From the NCBI GenBank assembly GCA_902766855.1, contig CACXFE010000121.1, positions 1 to 14,341 of the forward strand: a DNA stretch of 14,341 nt, read 5' to 3'. The DNA is from Oscillospiraceae bacterium (GTDB taxonomy: Bacteria > Bacillota > Clostridia > Oscillospirales > Acutalibacteraceae). A program made the position numbers and the translations under genes. The notes beneath the pieces are model-generated. The model was not told the origin of the DNA. It made no database searches and was given only the letters and a program-made list of their open reading frames with translations. Position 1 is the first letter of the stretch; the number at the start of each line of letters is the position of its first letter. Below, in pieces: positions 1 to 7,197 of the stretch.

Positions 1-249
1 GCCGTTGTTGCCTGCCACGCCCGGGATCGGCACAACGGAAGGGGATAATTGCCGATCCGTCTTTTCGATCTGTCGGTGCAGGATCGGAATCAGCCGCTCG
101 GTCACATAAATAATCCCGTATCCGGCATTGATAAGGCGGGTGAATTGCGCGTCGGCTTCTTCGGCGCGGTCACACGGGTAAATATCCAATCCGATCGCGG
201 CAAACCCTTTGATGCTTTCGGTATCGCCGAGTACTGCAATTTTAATCAT
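1..249 (-). CDS. ntpF: V-type ATP synthase subunit F (partial, 3' end outside window)
   Basis: The 83 visible codons start at ATG 249 and run off the left edge. The product begins MIKIAVLGDTESIKGFAAIG and the visible part ends IPGVAGNNG. The early GD-x-(E/D)-(S/T)-x-x-GF motif and the later IPG-x-x-G pattern are typical of the small Rossmann-like F subunit of archaeal/bacterial V-type ATPases. F sits in the central stalk and helps couple the A3B3 head to the rotor. The family is about 100 residues long, so roughly 20 are missing. The ATG overlaps the end of the subunit C gene by 8 nt (242-249), which suggests translational coupling. It follows C as in other clostridial ntp operons, so the A, B and D genes are expected just outside the window. 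Confidence 0.9.
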   Translation of the reverse strand, partial: MIKIAVLGDTESIKGFAAIGLDIYPCDRAEEADAQFTRLINAGYGIIYVTERLIPILHRQIEKTDRQLSPSVVPIPGVAGNNG

Positions 250-1216
250 ACAAACCACGCAGCCTTTCCAGAGTTTCCGCCTGCGGCCTCCCGGTTTTCA
301 CGCCGGAATAAATGATCCGCAAGTCCTTGATCTCCGCTTTACGGGCAATCATATAGCCTATCAGCGGTTCGATCCCCATGGTGATGTATTTGCATTTTTT
401 CGCGGTTTGCATCAAACGGTCATCACAAAAACGCTCAAAAGCATCGGCGGATTTTTTGTATTGTTCCGCCGCTTGCGCGCCGCCGACTTCCGTTGCTTTT
501 TGCAGGAGTTCCATCAGGGCTTCCTCGCCGGAAAGCGCCGCTTCTTTCATGGCTTTTTTCGATACCACGCCGGTTTCGGTCAAAGTGGTTTCCAAAAAGG
601 CGGCTGATTTGCCGGTTTTGGCGGCACGGATCGCGGCTTTTATATTGTTGAAGAATACCGTAACGGTGATCAATTCTTTCACGATCGCGTTTTTCGAATC
701 GGCTGCCGCTTTCCGTTGCGCCGTCATACATCCCGCGTCAATGATACAGTCGCACAACTGGGAATCGCCCGTGCCGAGCAATACTTCATAGGCTTCCGCT
801 GCGGGAATGCGCATGGCTTCCGGCAGGAGATCGAAGCGCTTTTCCGTGACGGCGCGCTCTATCACCTTGGCGTCGGTCAAGGCGGGAAGGATCAGCAGAT
901 CGCGGTAGTTTTGCCCGCAAATCACCGCCTTTAAAACGGCTTTATAGTTATGAAAATCGTTTTCCGCCAAAAAAGGAGCAAACGCGTTCATATCAGGGGC
1001 GTTATCGGAAATATAGCGCCACAGTTTTTCGGATTCTTCCCTTAAAAGACCGGGAACATCCTCTGCCTGATCACCGATTCCTTTTTCTTTCAGCAACCGG
1101 CAAAGCGCGTCTGTATCCTGCGCGGCGGTCAACTGCGCAAGATCGGTCTTTTTTAAAAGAGCGTTTTCTTTTGCTCGTAAATTTCCTATTGCGAAGCCAT
1201 AGGATCTTACCGGCAT
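242..1216 (-). CDS. ntpC: V-type ATP synthase subunit C
   Basis: This 324-residue protein matches the AC39/subunit C family in length (about 320-350) and in its N-terminus (SYGFAIGNLRAKENALLKK), which resembles the usual 'Y-x-x-A-x-x-R-x-R-x-x-E-x-x-L' opening. The rest is helical and rich in Lys and Glu, as expected for the funnel-shaped subunit that links the central stalk to the membrane c-ring. No transmembrane segment is visible. The start at ATG 1216 has an AGGTGA Shine-Dalgarno (SD) about 5 nt upstream, and the stop codon of subunit E lies inside that SD, so translation is probably coupled. The 3' end overlaps the start of subunit F. Sequence conservation in this family is low, so the call leans partly on operon position. 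Confidence 0.9.
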   Translation of the reverse strand: MPVRSYGFAIGNLRAKENALLKKTDLAQLTAAQDTDALCRLLKEKGIGDQAEDVPGLLREESEKLWRYISDNAPDMNAFAPFLAENDFHNYKAVLKAVICGQNYRDLLILPALTDAKVIERAVTEKRFDLLPEAMRIPAAEAYEVLLGTGDSQLCDCIIDAGCMTAQRKAAADSKNAIVKELITVTVFFNNIKAAIRAAKTGKSAAFLETTLTETGVVSKKAMKEAALSGEEALMELLQKATEVGGAQAAEQYKKSADAFERFCDDRLMQTAKKCKYITMGIEPLIGYMIARKAEIKDLRIIYSGVKTGRPQAETLERLRGLYD

Positions 1217-1220
1217 AGTT

Positions 1221-1811
1221 TCACCTGCTTACTGATTGAAATAAGGTTTTGTTGACTTGATCCACCAGTTCTTCGCGCTTCTCGTGCAAGAGGGCTTTGA
1301 AAGAACCGTTGATCAAAATGTCTTGATATTTTAAAATAAATCCGCCGCCGGTTTCGGTTGCTTCGTCAGAAATCGTACATCCGATCGCCGCCAGTTTTTC
1401 GGCAAACGCGGTCTTGTCCCGTGTAAGGTCCCGCGCCGAAAGAAGCAATTCGCCCTTTCCTTCCAAACGGGTTTTCTGAATCAGCCCGAAGAGGAATTCA
1501 AAATAAGTGGCGTCATCATATCCATTGATGCTTTCCACCGTGTCCGCAAGGGCTTGGTCGATCAATTCCCGGCGGGTTTGAAGCGCCGCGTCCCGTTTGA
1601 GAAGGGCGGCGGCGGATTGCCCGGACGAACGAATCAAAGCAGCCTGTTTTTCAGCCTGTTCGATCAGAATCCCGGCTTCCTGTTCCGCTTTTTCGGCGGC
1701 TTCTTTACGGATTTTTTCCACCTGTTCTTCGGCTTGCGCAAGGATGTCGGCCGTTTTTTGCCCGGCATCTTCCGCAATCCCGGCGAGGATTTTTTCACTC
1801 GATGTCATCAT
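1221..1811 (-). CDS. ntpE: V-type ATP synthase subunit E
   Basis: The protein is 196 residues. Residues ~5-85 form a long, charged Ala/Glu/Lys-rich coiled coil (for example ILAQAEEQVEKIRKEAAEKA). A compact C-terminal domain follows, containing GGGFILKYQDILINGSF, which matches the subunit E 'GG-x-x-(L/I)...I-x-x-N-x-(S/T)-(F/L)' signature. E pairs with the G/H subunit to form the peripheral stalk (stator) that holds the A3B3 head still. Two adjacent ATG codons (1811 and 1808) follow AAGGTGA. The second has the better SD spacing (6 nt against 3), so the true N-terminus may be one residue shorter. It lies between K and C, the usual place. Confidence 0.92.
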   Translation of the reverse strand: MMTSSEKILAGIAEDAGQKTADILAQAEEQVEKIRKEAAEKAEQEAGILIEQAEKQAALIRSSGQSAAALLKRDAALQTRRELIDQALADTVESINGYDDATYFEFLFGLIQKTRLEGKGELLLSARDLTRDKTAFAEKLAAIGCTISDEATETGGGFILKYQDILINGSFKALLHEKREELVDQVNKTLFQSVSR

Positions 1812-1819
1812 CTGTCACC

Positions 1820-2284
1820 TTACAGCAAAATCACGGTCAGGAAAGAGATCAGGAACGCCAACAAGGCGTAAATTTCCACCAGTGTAATGGAAACCAGCGC
1901 CTTCGGGAAGGCCGATTCATCTTTCGCAAAGAGAGAAATGCCCGCAACGGCGGCTTTGCCCTGCGCAATGGCAGACATTAACCCGCCGATCGCAATGGGA
2001 AGGCAGGCGGCAAAGATCATCCAGCCGTTGAAAGTGGAAATATTTTGCAGACCGCCGAATACGCCGATCTTGGTCAATACGATAAAGGAAACGATGAAGC
2101 CGTAAAGCCCTTGCGTACCGGGAAGCAGTTCCAAAACCAGCATTTTACCGAATTTGGAAGAATCTTCCGCTAAAACGCCCATGCCGACTTCGCACGCCAT
2201 ACCAACGCCGCGCGCCGAACCGATTCCTGCAAAGATTGTTGCGATTGCGGCGCCGAACAGCGCCATAACTGTACCTAAACTCAT
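1820..2284 (-). CDS. ntpK: V-type ATP synthase subunit K (Na+-type proteolipid c-ring)
   Basis: The 154-residue protein has four hydrophobic helices, i.e. two fused hairpins, forming the rotor ring. I chose ATG 2284 because AAGGAGG precedes it at 8-9 nt; an in-frame ATG at 2314 lies inside the subunit I gene and has no role. Compared from memory with Enterococcus hirae NtpK, all Na+ ligands are present: LLPGTQGLYG gives L54, T57, Q58 and Y61; AIAQGK gives Q108; VEIYA gives the essential carboxylate E137. This pattern is the established mark of Na+-translocating V-ATPases, so Na+ is the predicted coupling ion. An additional Glu, E52, sits in helix 2 where E. hirae has Gln59. The gene follows subunit I after one intervening base. 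Confidence 0.95.
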   Translation of the reverse strand: MSLGTVMALFGAAIATIFAGIGSARGVGMACEVGMGVLAEDSSKFGKMLVLELLPGTQGLYGFIVSFIVLTKIGVFGGLQNISTFNGWMIFAACLPIAIGGLMSAIAQGKAAVAGISLFAKDESAFPKALVSITLVEIYALLAFLISFLTVILL

Positions 2285-2285
2285 T

Positions 2286-4292
2286 TTATTTTTCCTCCTT
2301 GATATTATCATCACTTAAACCGACATATTTTGATTTAAGCGAAAAGGTTTTGAATTTTCTGCCGCCGCCCTCGTAAAACTTCGAGAACAGTTCCACATAT
2401 TGCAGGCGCAGGGTGTGAACATAAGCGCCCAACACATTCAATCCGAAATTGATCGCATGCCCCACAGGGAAAATGATCAACAACATGATGAATCCGCCAA
2501 CCGTTCTGCCGCCCATGCCGGCTAACATATTGAAAACCGCGCTCATGGCGGAAGTGGTAAGTCCCAGCGCCATTAAGCGGGAAAAGGAAAGCAAATCGCT
2601 GACATAGCCCGTTACATCATAAAGGGAGGCAATCCCGGAAAAGAGGCGCATGATGGGGTTTTTCTTGTCGCGCCCCTGCGTTAAGACCAGCCCCACGGCG
2701 GAAGCAATCGCGATTACCGCGCCGATCGTGGTCAACGGTGCATAGAGCGCGAGGCCCGCGGCGAGCAGGGCAATCCCGGTCAGTGTGGTAATCCAAAGGC
2801 CCGCGTCGAAAAACGCCCCGGCTTTGTCCCCGTTTTTTAAACAGGTCACAAATTTGGCACACAACCCCGCAATGATTTCAATAAAGCCGAGCGCAATACT
2901 CAATATCAGCATGAAAACCGCGTCGCCGTTCATGGGATCGAGCAGGGCGGGCAACGCTATCCGGTGCCCGAAAAACCGCTCACTGATCACGGCGATGCTG
3001 TCCCCGAAGAAACTGCCGTAGATCAAGCCCCAGATGATGGTGGAGATCCCGCAGTAACGGAACAGGCGCATGCTTCGTTTCATAGAAGGGGAGGGCTTGC
3101 ATTTCGCCAACACAAAGGTGGTGGCAAGCACCATTAAAAGCCCGTAGCCCGCATCGGAAAACATCATCCCGAAAAACAGGTAGTAGAAAAATCCGGTCAA
3201 CGGGGTAGGGTCAATATCCGTCGGCCCCGGGAGAGAGTACATTTCCACCAGAGATTCCGCCGGGGAAGAGAAGAACCCGTTTTTCAGTTTAACGGGGGCT
3301 AACTCCTCGTTCGCGTCTTCCACCTCGATCACGACGGTGAAATGACTTTCCAGTACTTTTTTCAAATAAGGAAGATCCCGTGCCGCCACATATCCTTTGA
3401 TCAAGGCGGTGTGAGCGGTTTCGCCGGTTTCCCCGATCGCTTTGAACCCCTCTGCCCGTGTGCGGCAGTAATCGGCCAATATTTCAATTTCGTGCCGACG
3501 CTCCGCAATGGATTCGATCGTTTTTAAACTGTCTTCGATCCGTTTCCGGTAATTCTCCGCACGCTGTTCTTTGGATGCGATCTTGTCTTTGGGCAGTTTC
3601 GAGGTATTTTGCGCCGGGCGGGCAAATCCCAGTTGCCGCAGAACATTTTCCGCTTGCCCGGTCATCCCGGCAGGGCAACAGGCAAACAGATAAGTGACAT
3701 CCTTGCCGGTATTGACGATCTCGGCATACAGCGTCAGTTCCGGATCGATCGCCGCCACCTTTTCAAGCAGGGCTTCCAAGGTGTAAACGCCGGCTATCGT
3801 GCCGATAAACGCCCGCGTTTTCGCGGTACCCGCAAAGGAAAGCGGCACATCAAGCGGCAACCACGGCAGCATTTGCTCCCGTGTGAGATTCAGCCGCGCG
3901 ATCTCGGCTTTCTGCTCGGCAATCAGGCGGTCGCACTCGATCACATCGTTTGCGGCGGCCAGCGCACTTTGCGTTTGCTCGCGTTTTAAATAAAATTCTT
4001 CCGCCGTTACGGCGCGTGGCCCTGAAAATAAACCGGCGAGCCCCTTCTTTTCGGGGAAACGCGCGTTCAGGATTTTCAGTGCCTGTTCCGCAACATCGGC
4101 ATTGCGGATGTAAGCGTCCAGCCTTTGAGAGATATCGCCGTGGGAAAAACCTTCCGGTAAAGCGGCGGTTTCCTCATCTCCCGCCGCCGTGTCAATATCC
4201 ATGACCGACATTTCCTGCAACCGCTTGATCAATAATCTCCGCTCGGAAAGAGGCGCGTAAATACTGACCAATTTGCATGGCAACTTTGCCAA
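2286..4292 (-). CDS. ntpI: V-type ATP synthase subunit I (a-subunit homologue)
   Basis: This subunit forms the stator side of the membrane ion path. Counting 668 residues from a TTG start at 4292, residues 1-~355 are cytosolic and partly coiled coil, and ~360-640 hold several membrane helices. Landmarks are FFYYLFFGMMFSDAGYG (~367-383), LLSFSRLMALGL with the essential ion-path arginine R572, and VHTLRLQYVELFSKFYEGGG with a second conserved arginine R629. These match the V_ATPase_I family and its eukaryotic homologue Vph1. Start choice: in-frame GTG codons at 4304 and 4301 also exist, but they lie inside GGTGATC, a perfect extended SD, which sits correctly for TTG 4292 (product MAKLPCKLVS). 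The upstream G/H gene ends 35 nt away and has the same initiation layout. Confidence 0.94.
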   Translation of the reverse strand: MAKLPCKLVSIYAPLSERRLLIKRLQEMSVMDIDTAAGDEETAALPEGFSHGDISQRLDAYIRNADVAEQALKILNARFPEKKGLAGLFSGPRAVTAEEFYLKREQTQSALAAANDVIECDRLIAEQKAEIARLNLTREQMLPWLPLDVPLSFAGTAKTRAFIGTIAGVYTLEALLEKVAAIDPELTLYAEIVNTGKDVTYLFACCPAGMTGQAENVLRQLGFARPAQNTSKLPKDKIASKEQRAENYRKRIEDSLKTIESIAERRHEIEILADYCRTRAEGFKAIGETGETAHTALIKGYVAARDLPYLKKVLESHFTVVIEVEDANEELAPVKLKNGFFSSPAESLVEMYSLPGPTDIDPTPLTGFFYYLFFGMMFSDAGYGLLMVLATTFVLAKCKPSPSMKRSMRLFRYCGISTIIWGLIYGSFFGDSIAVISERFFGHRIALPALLDPMNGDAVFMLILSIALGFIEIIAGLCAKFVTCLKNGDKAGAFFDAGLWITTLTGIALLAAGLALYAPLTTIGAVIAIASAVGLVLTQGRDKKNPIMRLFSGIASLYDVTGYVSDLLSFSRLMALGLTTSAMSAVFNMLAGMGGRTVGGFIMLLIIFPVGHAINFGLNVLGAYVHTLRLQYVELFSKFYEGGGRKFKTFSLKSKYVGLSDDNIKEEK

Positions 4293-4295
4293 TAC

Positions 4296-4302
4296 GATCA
4301 CC
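4296..4302 (-). promoter_or_regulatory. Extended Shine-Dalgarno for subunit I (decides a TTG start)
   Basis: GGTGATC on the minus strand lies 3 nt before TTG 4292, giving about 6 nt from GGTG to the start codon. The alternative GTG starts at 4304 and 4301 overlap this element and have no SD of their own. Confidence 0.55.
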
Positions 4303-4327
4303 ACACTTCATTAAAAGTATACCATCA

Positions 4328-4639
4328 TCAAGATAACAAACTTTCCGTTGCTTTTTTGATCGCCTCGGCTTTGTTTGCTTCGTAAAGACCGCGCAGGTCT
4401 TTGCTGATTTCATCAGCCTCGGCAAGGGCTTTCTGCCGCTCTGCCTCCGCATCCGCCGCGGCCGCTTTTAAAAGACGGTTTGCGGTTGCTTTGGCGTCTT
4501 CCAGGATTTTTTCCCGGGTGAGCGCGGCTTGCTTTTTGGCTTCGGCGGTTTTTTCCGCCGCTTGCGCTTCCGCTTGTGTCACGGCTTGCGCGGCATTTTT
4601 TTCCGCTGCCAAAATCTCATCGGCCATTTTTCTTGCCAA
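4328..4639 (-). CDS. V-type ATP synthase subunit G/H (peripheral stalk coiled coil)
   Basis: The 103-residue protein is almost entirely an Ala/Glu/Lys/Gln-rich coiled coil (for example ADEILAAEKNAAQAVTQAEA) without membrane segments, as in the small G/H stalk subunit that pairs with E. As first gene of the operon, directly before subunit I, it occupies the normal place for this subunit. Start choice: TTG 4639 follows GGGGTGATC at 3 nt, giving MARKMADEIL. An in-frame GTG at 4648 lies within that SD. An ATG at 4627 (MADEIL) is possible but 15 nt from the SD. Low-complexity coiled coils diverge fast, so the family call depends mostly on position. Confidence 0.82.
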   Translation of the reverse strand: MARKMADEILAAEKNAAQAVTQAEAQAAEKTAEAKKQAALTREKILEDAKATANRLLKAAAADAEAERQKALAEADEISKDLRGLYEANKAEAIKKATESLLS

Positions 4640-4642
4640 GTT

Positions 4643-4653
4643 GATCACCCCCC
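4643..4653 (-). promoter_or_regulatory. Extended Shine-Dalgarno for the G/H gene (decides a TTG start)
   Basis: On the minus strand the run GGGGGGTGATC ends 3 nt before TTG 4639. GGTGATC is complementary to the 16S 3' end beyond the usual GGAGG core. The same GGTGATC-N3-TTGGCAA arrangement recurs before subunit I. The GTG at 4646-4648 is part of this site, so it is unlikely to be the start. Confidence 0.6.
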
Positions 4654-4671
4654 GTTCAGGTTATTACATCT

Positions 4672-4700
4672 ATTTTACCTTGTTTTACCCGAAAAGGCAA
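4672..4700 (-). promoter_or_regulatory. Promoter of the V-ATPase operon
   Basis: Read on the minus strand, a -35 TTGCCT (4695-4700) is followed after 17 bp by a -10 TAAAAT (4672-4677). It lies ~35 nt upstream of the first start codon, leaving a short leader that holds the extended SD. Both boxes are 4-5 of 6 matches to the vegetative sigma consensus. Confidence 0.6.
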
Positions 4701-4720
4701 TAAATTCTTTATGAATTTAT
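4700..4720 (-). repeat. Inverted repeat abutting the V-ATPase -35 box
   Basis: Arms ATAAATTC (4700-4707) and GAATTTAT (4713-4720) flank a 5-nt spacer. The repeat touches the outer edge of the -35 box of the V-ATPase promoter. This position would suit a DNA-binding regulator, though chance palindromes are common in AT-rich DNA. Confidence 0.4.
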
Positions 4721-4733
4721 GAAAAATTTTTCA
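4720..4733. repeat. Perfect 14-bp palindrome TGAAAAATTTTTCA
   Basis: A gapless palindrome lies directly next to the inverted repeat at 4700-4720, upstream of the V-ATPase promoter. It could be an operator or a bent A-tract UP-like element. No regulator gene is nearby to assign to it. Confidence 0.4.
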
Positions 4734-4822
4734 GACAAATCTTTTGAAATGCGCAAAAATACGCGGTTCTTTGTGATTCGTAAAAAAATTTTAAAAAAAG
4801 ACTTCTTTTTTTGTTGTTTTTT

Positions 4823-4831
4823 TGGTATAAT
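4823..4831 (+). promoter_or_regulatory. Extended -10 promoter of pssA-psd
   Basis: TGGTATAAT (4823-4831) is an extended -10 element with a perfect TATAAT hexamer. The place for a -35 box (4803-4808, TTCTTT) is a poor match, which is common for extended -10 promoters. A T-rich stretch lies upstream. The distance to the pssA start is about 45 nt. Confidence 0.65.
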
Positions 4832-4875
4832 GGTGTTGTCGAATTTAAGGGGAAAAACGAGGGTGTTCATTTCTT

Positions 4876-5493
4876 ATGATCGGATTTTATAATTACACGG
4901 TGATTTTAACATATGCAGGGCTTTTGTTTACGGTGCTTGGAATCTCGCAAGCCGTAAGCGGGTCTATGATTCCCTCCATCTTTTGTTTGGGGTTGGCTTT
5001 GGCGTGCGATATGCTTGACGGGCGGGTGGCCAAAACCAAAAAAGACCGCACACAAAGCGAGAAACTGTTCGGGATCCAGATCGATTCGCTTTGCGATTTG
5101 ATCTCGTTCGGGGTTTTTCCCGCGATCTTATGCTATCAGATTGGCCTGCGCAGAACAAGCGGCTATGTGATTTTAGCCTATTATATCCTTTGTTGTGTGA
5201 TCCGCCTTGCTTATTATAATGTGCGGGAAACCCAGCGCGAGCCGGATGAAAAGCCGGTTTATCACGGGTTGCCCGTGGTCGGGATGGCGGCGATCCTGCC
5301 GGCGATATTCCTGTTGCGGAATTGGACGGCGGACAGCGTTATGATTTGGATTTTACGGGCATTGCCGCTTACCTTCGGCACCTTGTATATTTTAGACTTT
5401 CAAATCAAAAAACTCAGTTTATGGAAACTGATTTGTTTCAGCCTCGTTTTTTGGATCCCGCTGGCGATCATTTGCGTTCACGGGGTGAGATAA
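4876..5493 (+). CDS. pssA: CDP-diacylglycerol--serine O-phosphatidyltransferase
   Basis: This 205-residue integral membrane enzyme makes phosphatidylserine from CDP-diacylglycerol and L-serine. It carries the CDP-alcohol phosphotransferase motif: D45-x2-D48-G49-x2-A52-K53 … G66-x3-D70-x3-D74, with the four metal-binding aspartates intact. The usual A-R pair reads A-K, a conservative change. Several hydrophobic helices surround the motif (roughly 8-28, 30-45, 76-90, 95-115, 132-148, 155-175, 185-203). The opening GFYNYTVILTY and the FGIQIDSLCDLISFG stretch are typical of clostridial PssA. The SD GAGGG is ~12 nt from ATG 4876. The next gene is psd, which consumes the product, so the two probably form one operon. 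Confidence 0.93.
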   Translation: MIGFYNYTVILTYAGLLFTVLGISQAVSGSMIPSIFCLGLALACDMLDGRVAKTKKDRTQSEKLFGIQIDSLCDLISFGVFPAILCYQIGLRRTSGYVILAYYILCCVIRLAYYNVRETQREPDEKPVYHGLPVVGMAAILPAIFLLRNWTADSVMIWILRALPLTFGTLYILDFQIKKLSLWKLICFSLVFWIPLAIICVHGVR

Positions 5494-5594
5494 GCGTCGT
5501 TGCGCGGTGAATAAAGGCGCGGTGAATGGAGTCGTTCTTTCTGCCGCTATGGAAGAACGGCCGGAAAGTTGCAAGGCGGCGGAACGGAGAAAAG

Positions 5595-6464
5595 ATGGCT
5601 TGGCGTGACAGAAACGGTAATTTGATCCCGGGGGATGACGGCAATAACCGCATAACCCGGTTTTGTTATGGAACGCGGCTTGGCAGGGCGGTGGTTTCGA
5701 TATTAGTGCGCCCGGGCGTGAGCAAGGCGGCGGGGCGATGGATGGATTCGCGTGTTTCCCGCTTGGCGATCCGCCCTTTTATCCGCAAACATGCGATCCC
5801 GATGGCGGAATATGAGGAGCGGGCGTTTTGCTCGTTCAATGATTTTTTTACCCGCCGTGTGCGGGAAGGCGCGCGCCCGGTGGATCGGGAGCCTACCCAT
5901 CTGATCGCCCCGTGCGACAGTAAATGCAGTGTGTACCCGATTGGGGAGGACGCCCGCTTTTGCGTAAAACAAACCGCGTATACGCTGGCGGAACTGTTGG
6001 AGGATCCGGCGTTGGCGGCGCGGTTTACAGGTGGTGTTTTTTTGTTATTCCGGCTTACGGTCGGGGATTATCATCGCTACTGCTATATTGATAACGGTAC
6101 CAAAGGCGAGAATATCCATATCCCGGGTGTATTTTATACGGTACAGCCCGCCGCGAACGATCAGTATCCTATTTATAAAAAGAACACCAGGGAGTATACT
6201 TTGCTTGAAAGCGAGAATTTCGGTACGGTACTGATGATGGAAGTGGGCGCCACGATGGTGGGGCGGATCGTGAATGAGCATGGCGCCGGCGCGGTGAAGC
6301 GCGGGCAGGAAAAAGGGCGGTTTGAATTCGGCGGTTCTACGGTGATCGTTTGCTTGCAAAAAGGTTGTGCCCGGATTGATGAAGATCTTCTCGCCAACAC
6401 CCGTTCAGGGGATGAAACCGTGGTGAAATACGGGGAGAAAATCGGGATCGCCGATACGGTGTGA
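5595..6464 (+). CDS. psd: Phosphatidylserine decarboxylase proenzyme
   Basis: The enzyme converts phosphatidylserine to phosphatidylethanolamine with a pyruvoyl cofactor made by self-cleavage. In the 289-residue product, FEFGGSTV (244-251) holds the G-S-T cleavage site, with Ser248 becoming the pyruvoyl group of the small alpha chain (~42 residues). D108 (APCDSK) and H160 (GDYHRY) fit the Asp-His-Ser self-cleavage triad known from E. coli Psd. I chose ATG 5595 because GGAG precedes it by 5 nt and MAWRDRNGNLI aligns with the usual short N-terminus. The in-frame ATG at 5526 has only a weak SD and would add 23 basic residues. About 100 nt without a clear gene separate it from pssA. Confidence 0.94.
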   Translation: MAWRDRNGNLIPGDDGNNRITRFCYGTRLGRAVVSILVRPGVSKAAGRWMDSRVSRLAIRPFIRKHAIPMAEYEERAFCSFNDFFTRRVREGARPVDREPTHLIAPCDSKCSVYPIGEDARFCVKQTAYTLAELLEDPALAARFTGGVFLLFRLTVGDYHRYCYIDNGTKGENIHIPGVFYTVQPAANDQYPIYKKNTREYTLLESENFGTVLMMEVGATMVGRIVNEHGAGAVKRGQEKGRFEFGGSTVIVCLQKGCARIDEDLLANTRSGDETVVKYGEKIGIADTV

Positions 6465-6467
6465 TTA

Positions 6468-6517
6468 AAGAAAAAGAAAAAACAGGCTGTTTCGTCATTC
6501 GGCGAAACAGCCTGTTT
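6468..6517 (-). terminator. Strong terminator of the coaX-panT operon, possibly bidirectional
   Basis: Arms AAACAGGCTGTTTCG (6480-6494) and CGAAACAGCCTGTTT (6503-6517) form a perfect 15-bp stem with an 8-nt loop. On the minus strand the stem is followed by a long T-rich tail (complement of the A-rich 6468-6479), a classic Rho-independent signal. On the plus strand only TTT and a broken T-run follow, so it would stop psd less efficiently. Confidence 0.85.
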
Positions 6518-6530
6518 CAGTTTGCCTGCA

Positions 6531-6553
6531 CTCTCAAACGACCTGTTTGAGAG
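6531..6553 (+). terminator. Second inverted repeat between convergent genes, possible weak psd terminator
   Basis: Arms CTCTCAAAC (6531-6539) and GTTTGAGAG (6545-6553) pair over 9 bp around a 5-nt loop. The plus-strand downstream sequence is T-rich but interrupted (AGGTTTGTTTATT). It may back up the first hairpin for plus-strand transcripts or act as a 3' stabilising stem. Confidence 0.45.
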
Positions 6554-6561
6554 AGGTTTGT

Positions 6562-7182
6562 TTATTGCCGGAAACGCTTTAAGAAAACCGAAAGCGCTTT
6601 CGAGCAGGGGAAAGCGATCGCAAATCCGCAAAGAATTTCTACCAATCCGTTGATTCCTACAAACAATAAAACGAAAACAAGCGGATTAGCGGCGCCGACC
6701 GCTTCCACAAACCCTTGAATAAATTCGGTTTGATAGAAGCAAAGCACCAGCGTGCTCATAAAAAAGGCGGTGTTGCATACCGGGGCGGCGAGAGAGGCGG
6801 CCAACAACGGCAGGATATCCGAGCGAAACGCCTTTTTCATCGCCTTGCAGAGCAGACCGGGCAAAAATCCCGCCAGTACACGCGTTGGAACGCAGACTAA
6901 GAAGGTGAAGAACGGATTGATGGCAAGCAGTGCCGCGCCGAAGGGGCTGTAACCCAAGCATTGCAAGAAGGATACCACCCCGAAAACACCGCCGACAATC
7001 GCCCCGCCGGAAGGCCCGGCTAAAATTCCCGCCATGGCGACCGGCACCATGGAAAAGGTGATTTCCAACCCCAGTGTTTTAAGGGGCAGAAAAGACACGA
7101 TCGCGGTGATCGCGGAGAGGATCGCAAGCAGGGCAAGCCGCTGCGTCCGCTCATGGTTGGACATGGTTTTTTCTTTTGACAT
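6562..7182 (-). CDS. ECF transporter S component, probably for pantothenate
   Basis: The 206-residue, very hydrophobic protein has about six membrane helices. Helix 1 carries the A20-x3-A24 motif (LLAILSAITAI) that S components use to contact the EcfT scaffold. Glycine-rich segments (AGILAGPSGGAIVGGVFGVV) and a clustered N-P-F region are typical of the ECF S family. S components bind a vitamin and work with EcfA/A'/T encoded elsewhere. The start at ATG 7182 has GGAGGG about 6 nt upstream. The gene lies 71 nt after coaX on the same strand, so pantothenate (PanT-like) is the best substrate guess. This is inference from context; riboflavin, folate or another vitamin cannot be excluded. Confidence 0.78.
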   Translation of the reverse strand: MSKEKTMSNHERTQRLALLAILSAITAIVSFLPLKTLGLEITFSMVPVAMAGILAGPSGGAIVGGVFGVVSFLQCLGYSPFGAALLAINPFFTFLVCVPTRVLAGFLPGLLCKAMKKAFRSDILPLLAASLAAPVCNTAFFMSTLVLCFYQTEFIQGFVEAVGAANPLVFVLLFVGINGLVEILCGFAIAFPCSKALSVFLKRFRQ

Positions 7183-7197
7183 ACAAATCCCTCCGAT

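Noticed and set aside
2285..2314. Ten-residue N-terminal extension of subunit K
   Set aside because: The extension lies within the end of subunit I and includes the SD of K itself. ATG 2284 fits the family start.
4192..4452. 86-codon minus-strand frame bridging G/H and I
   Set aside because: It overlaps two well-supported genes and its product has no family features.
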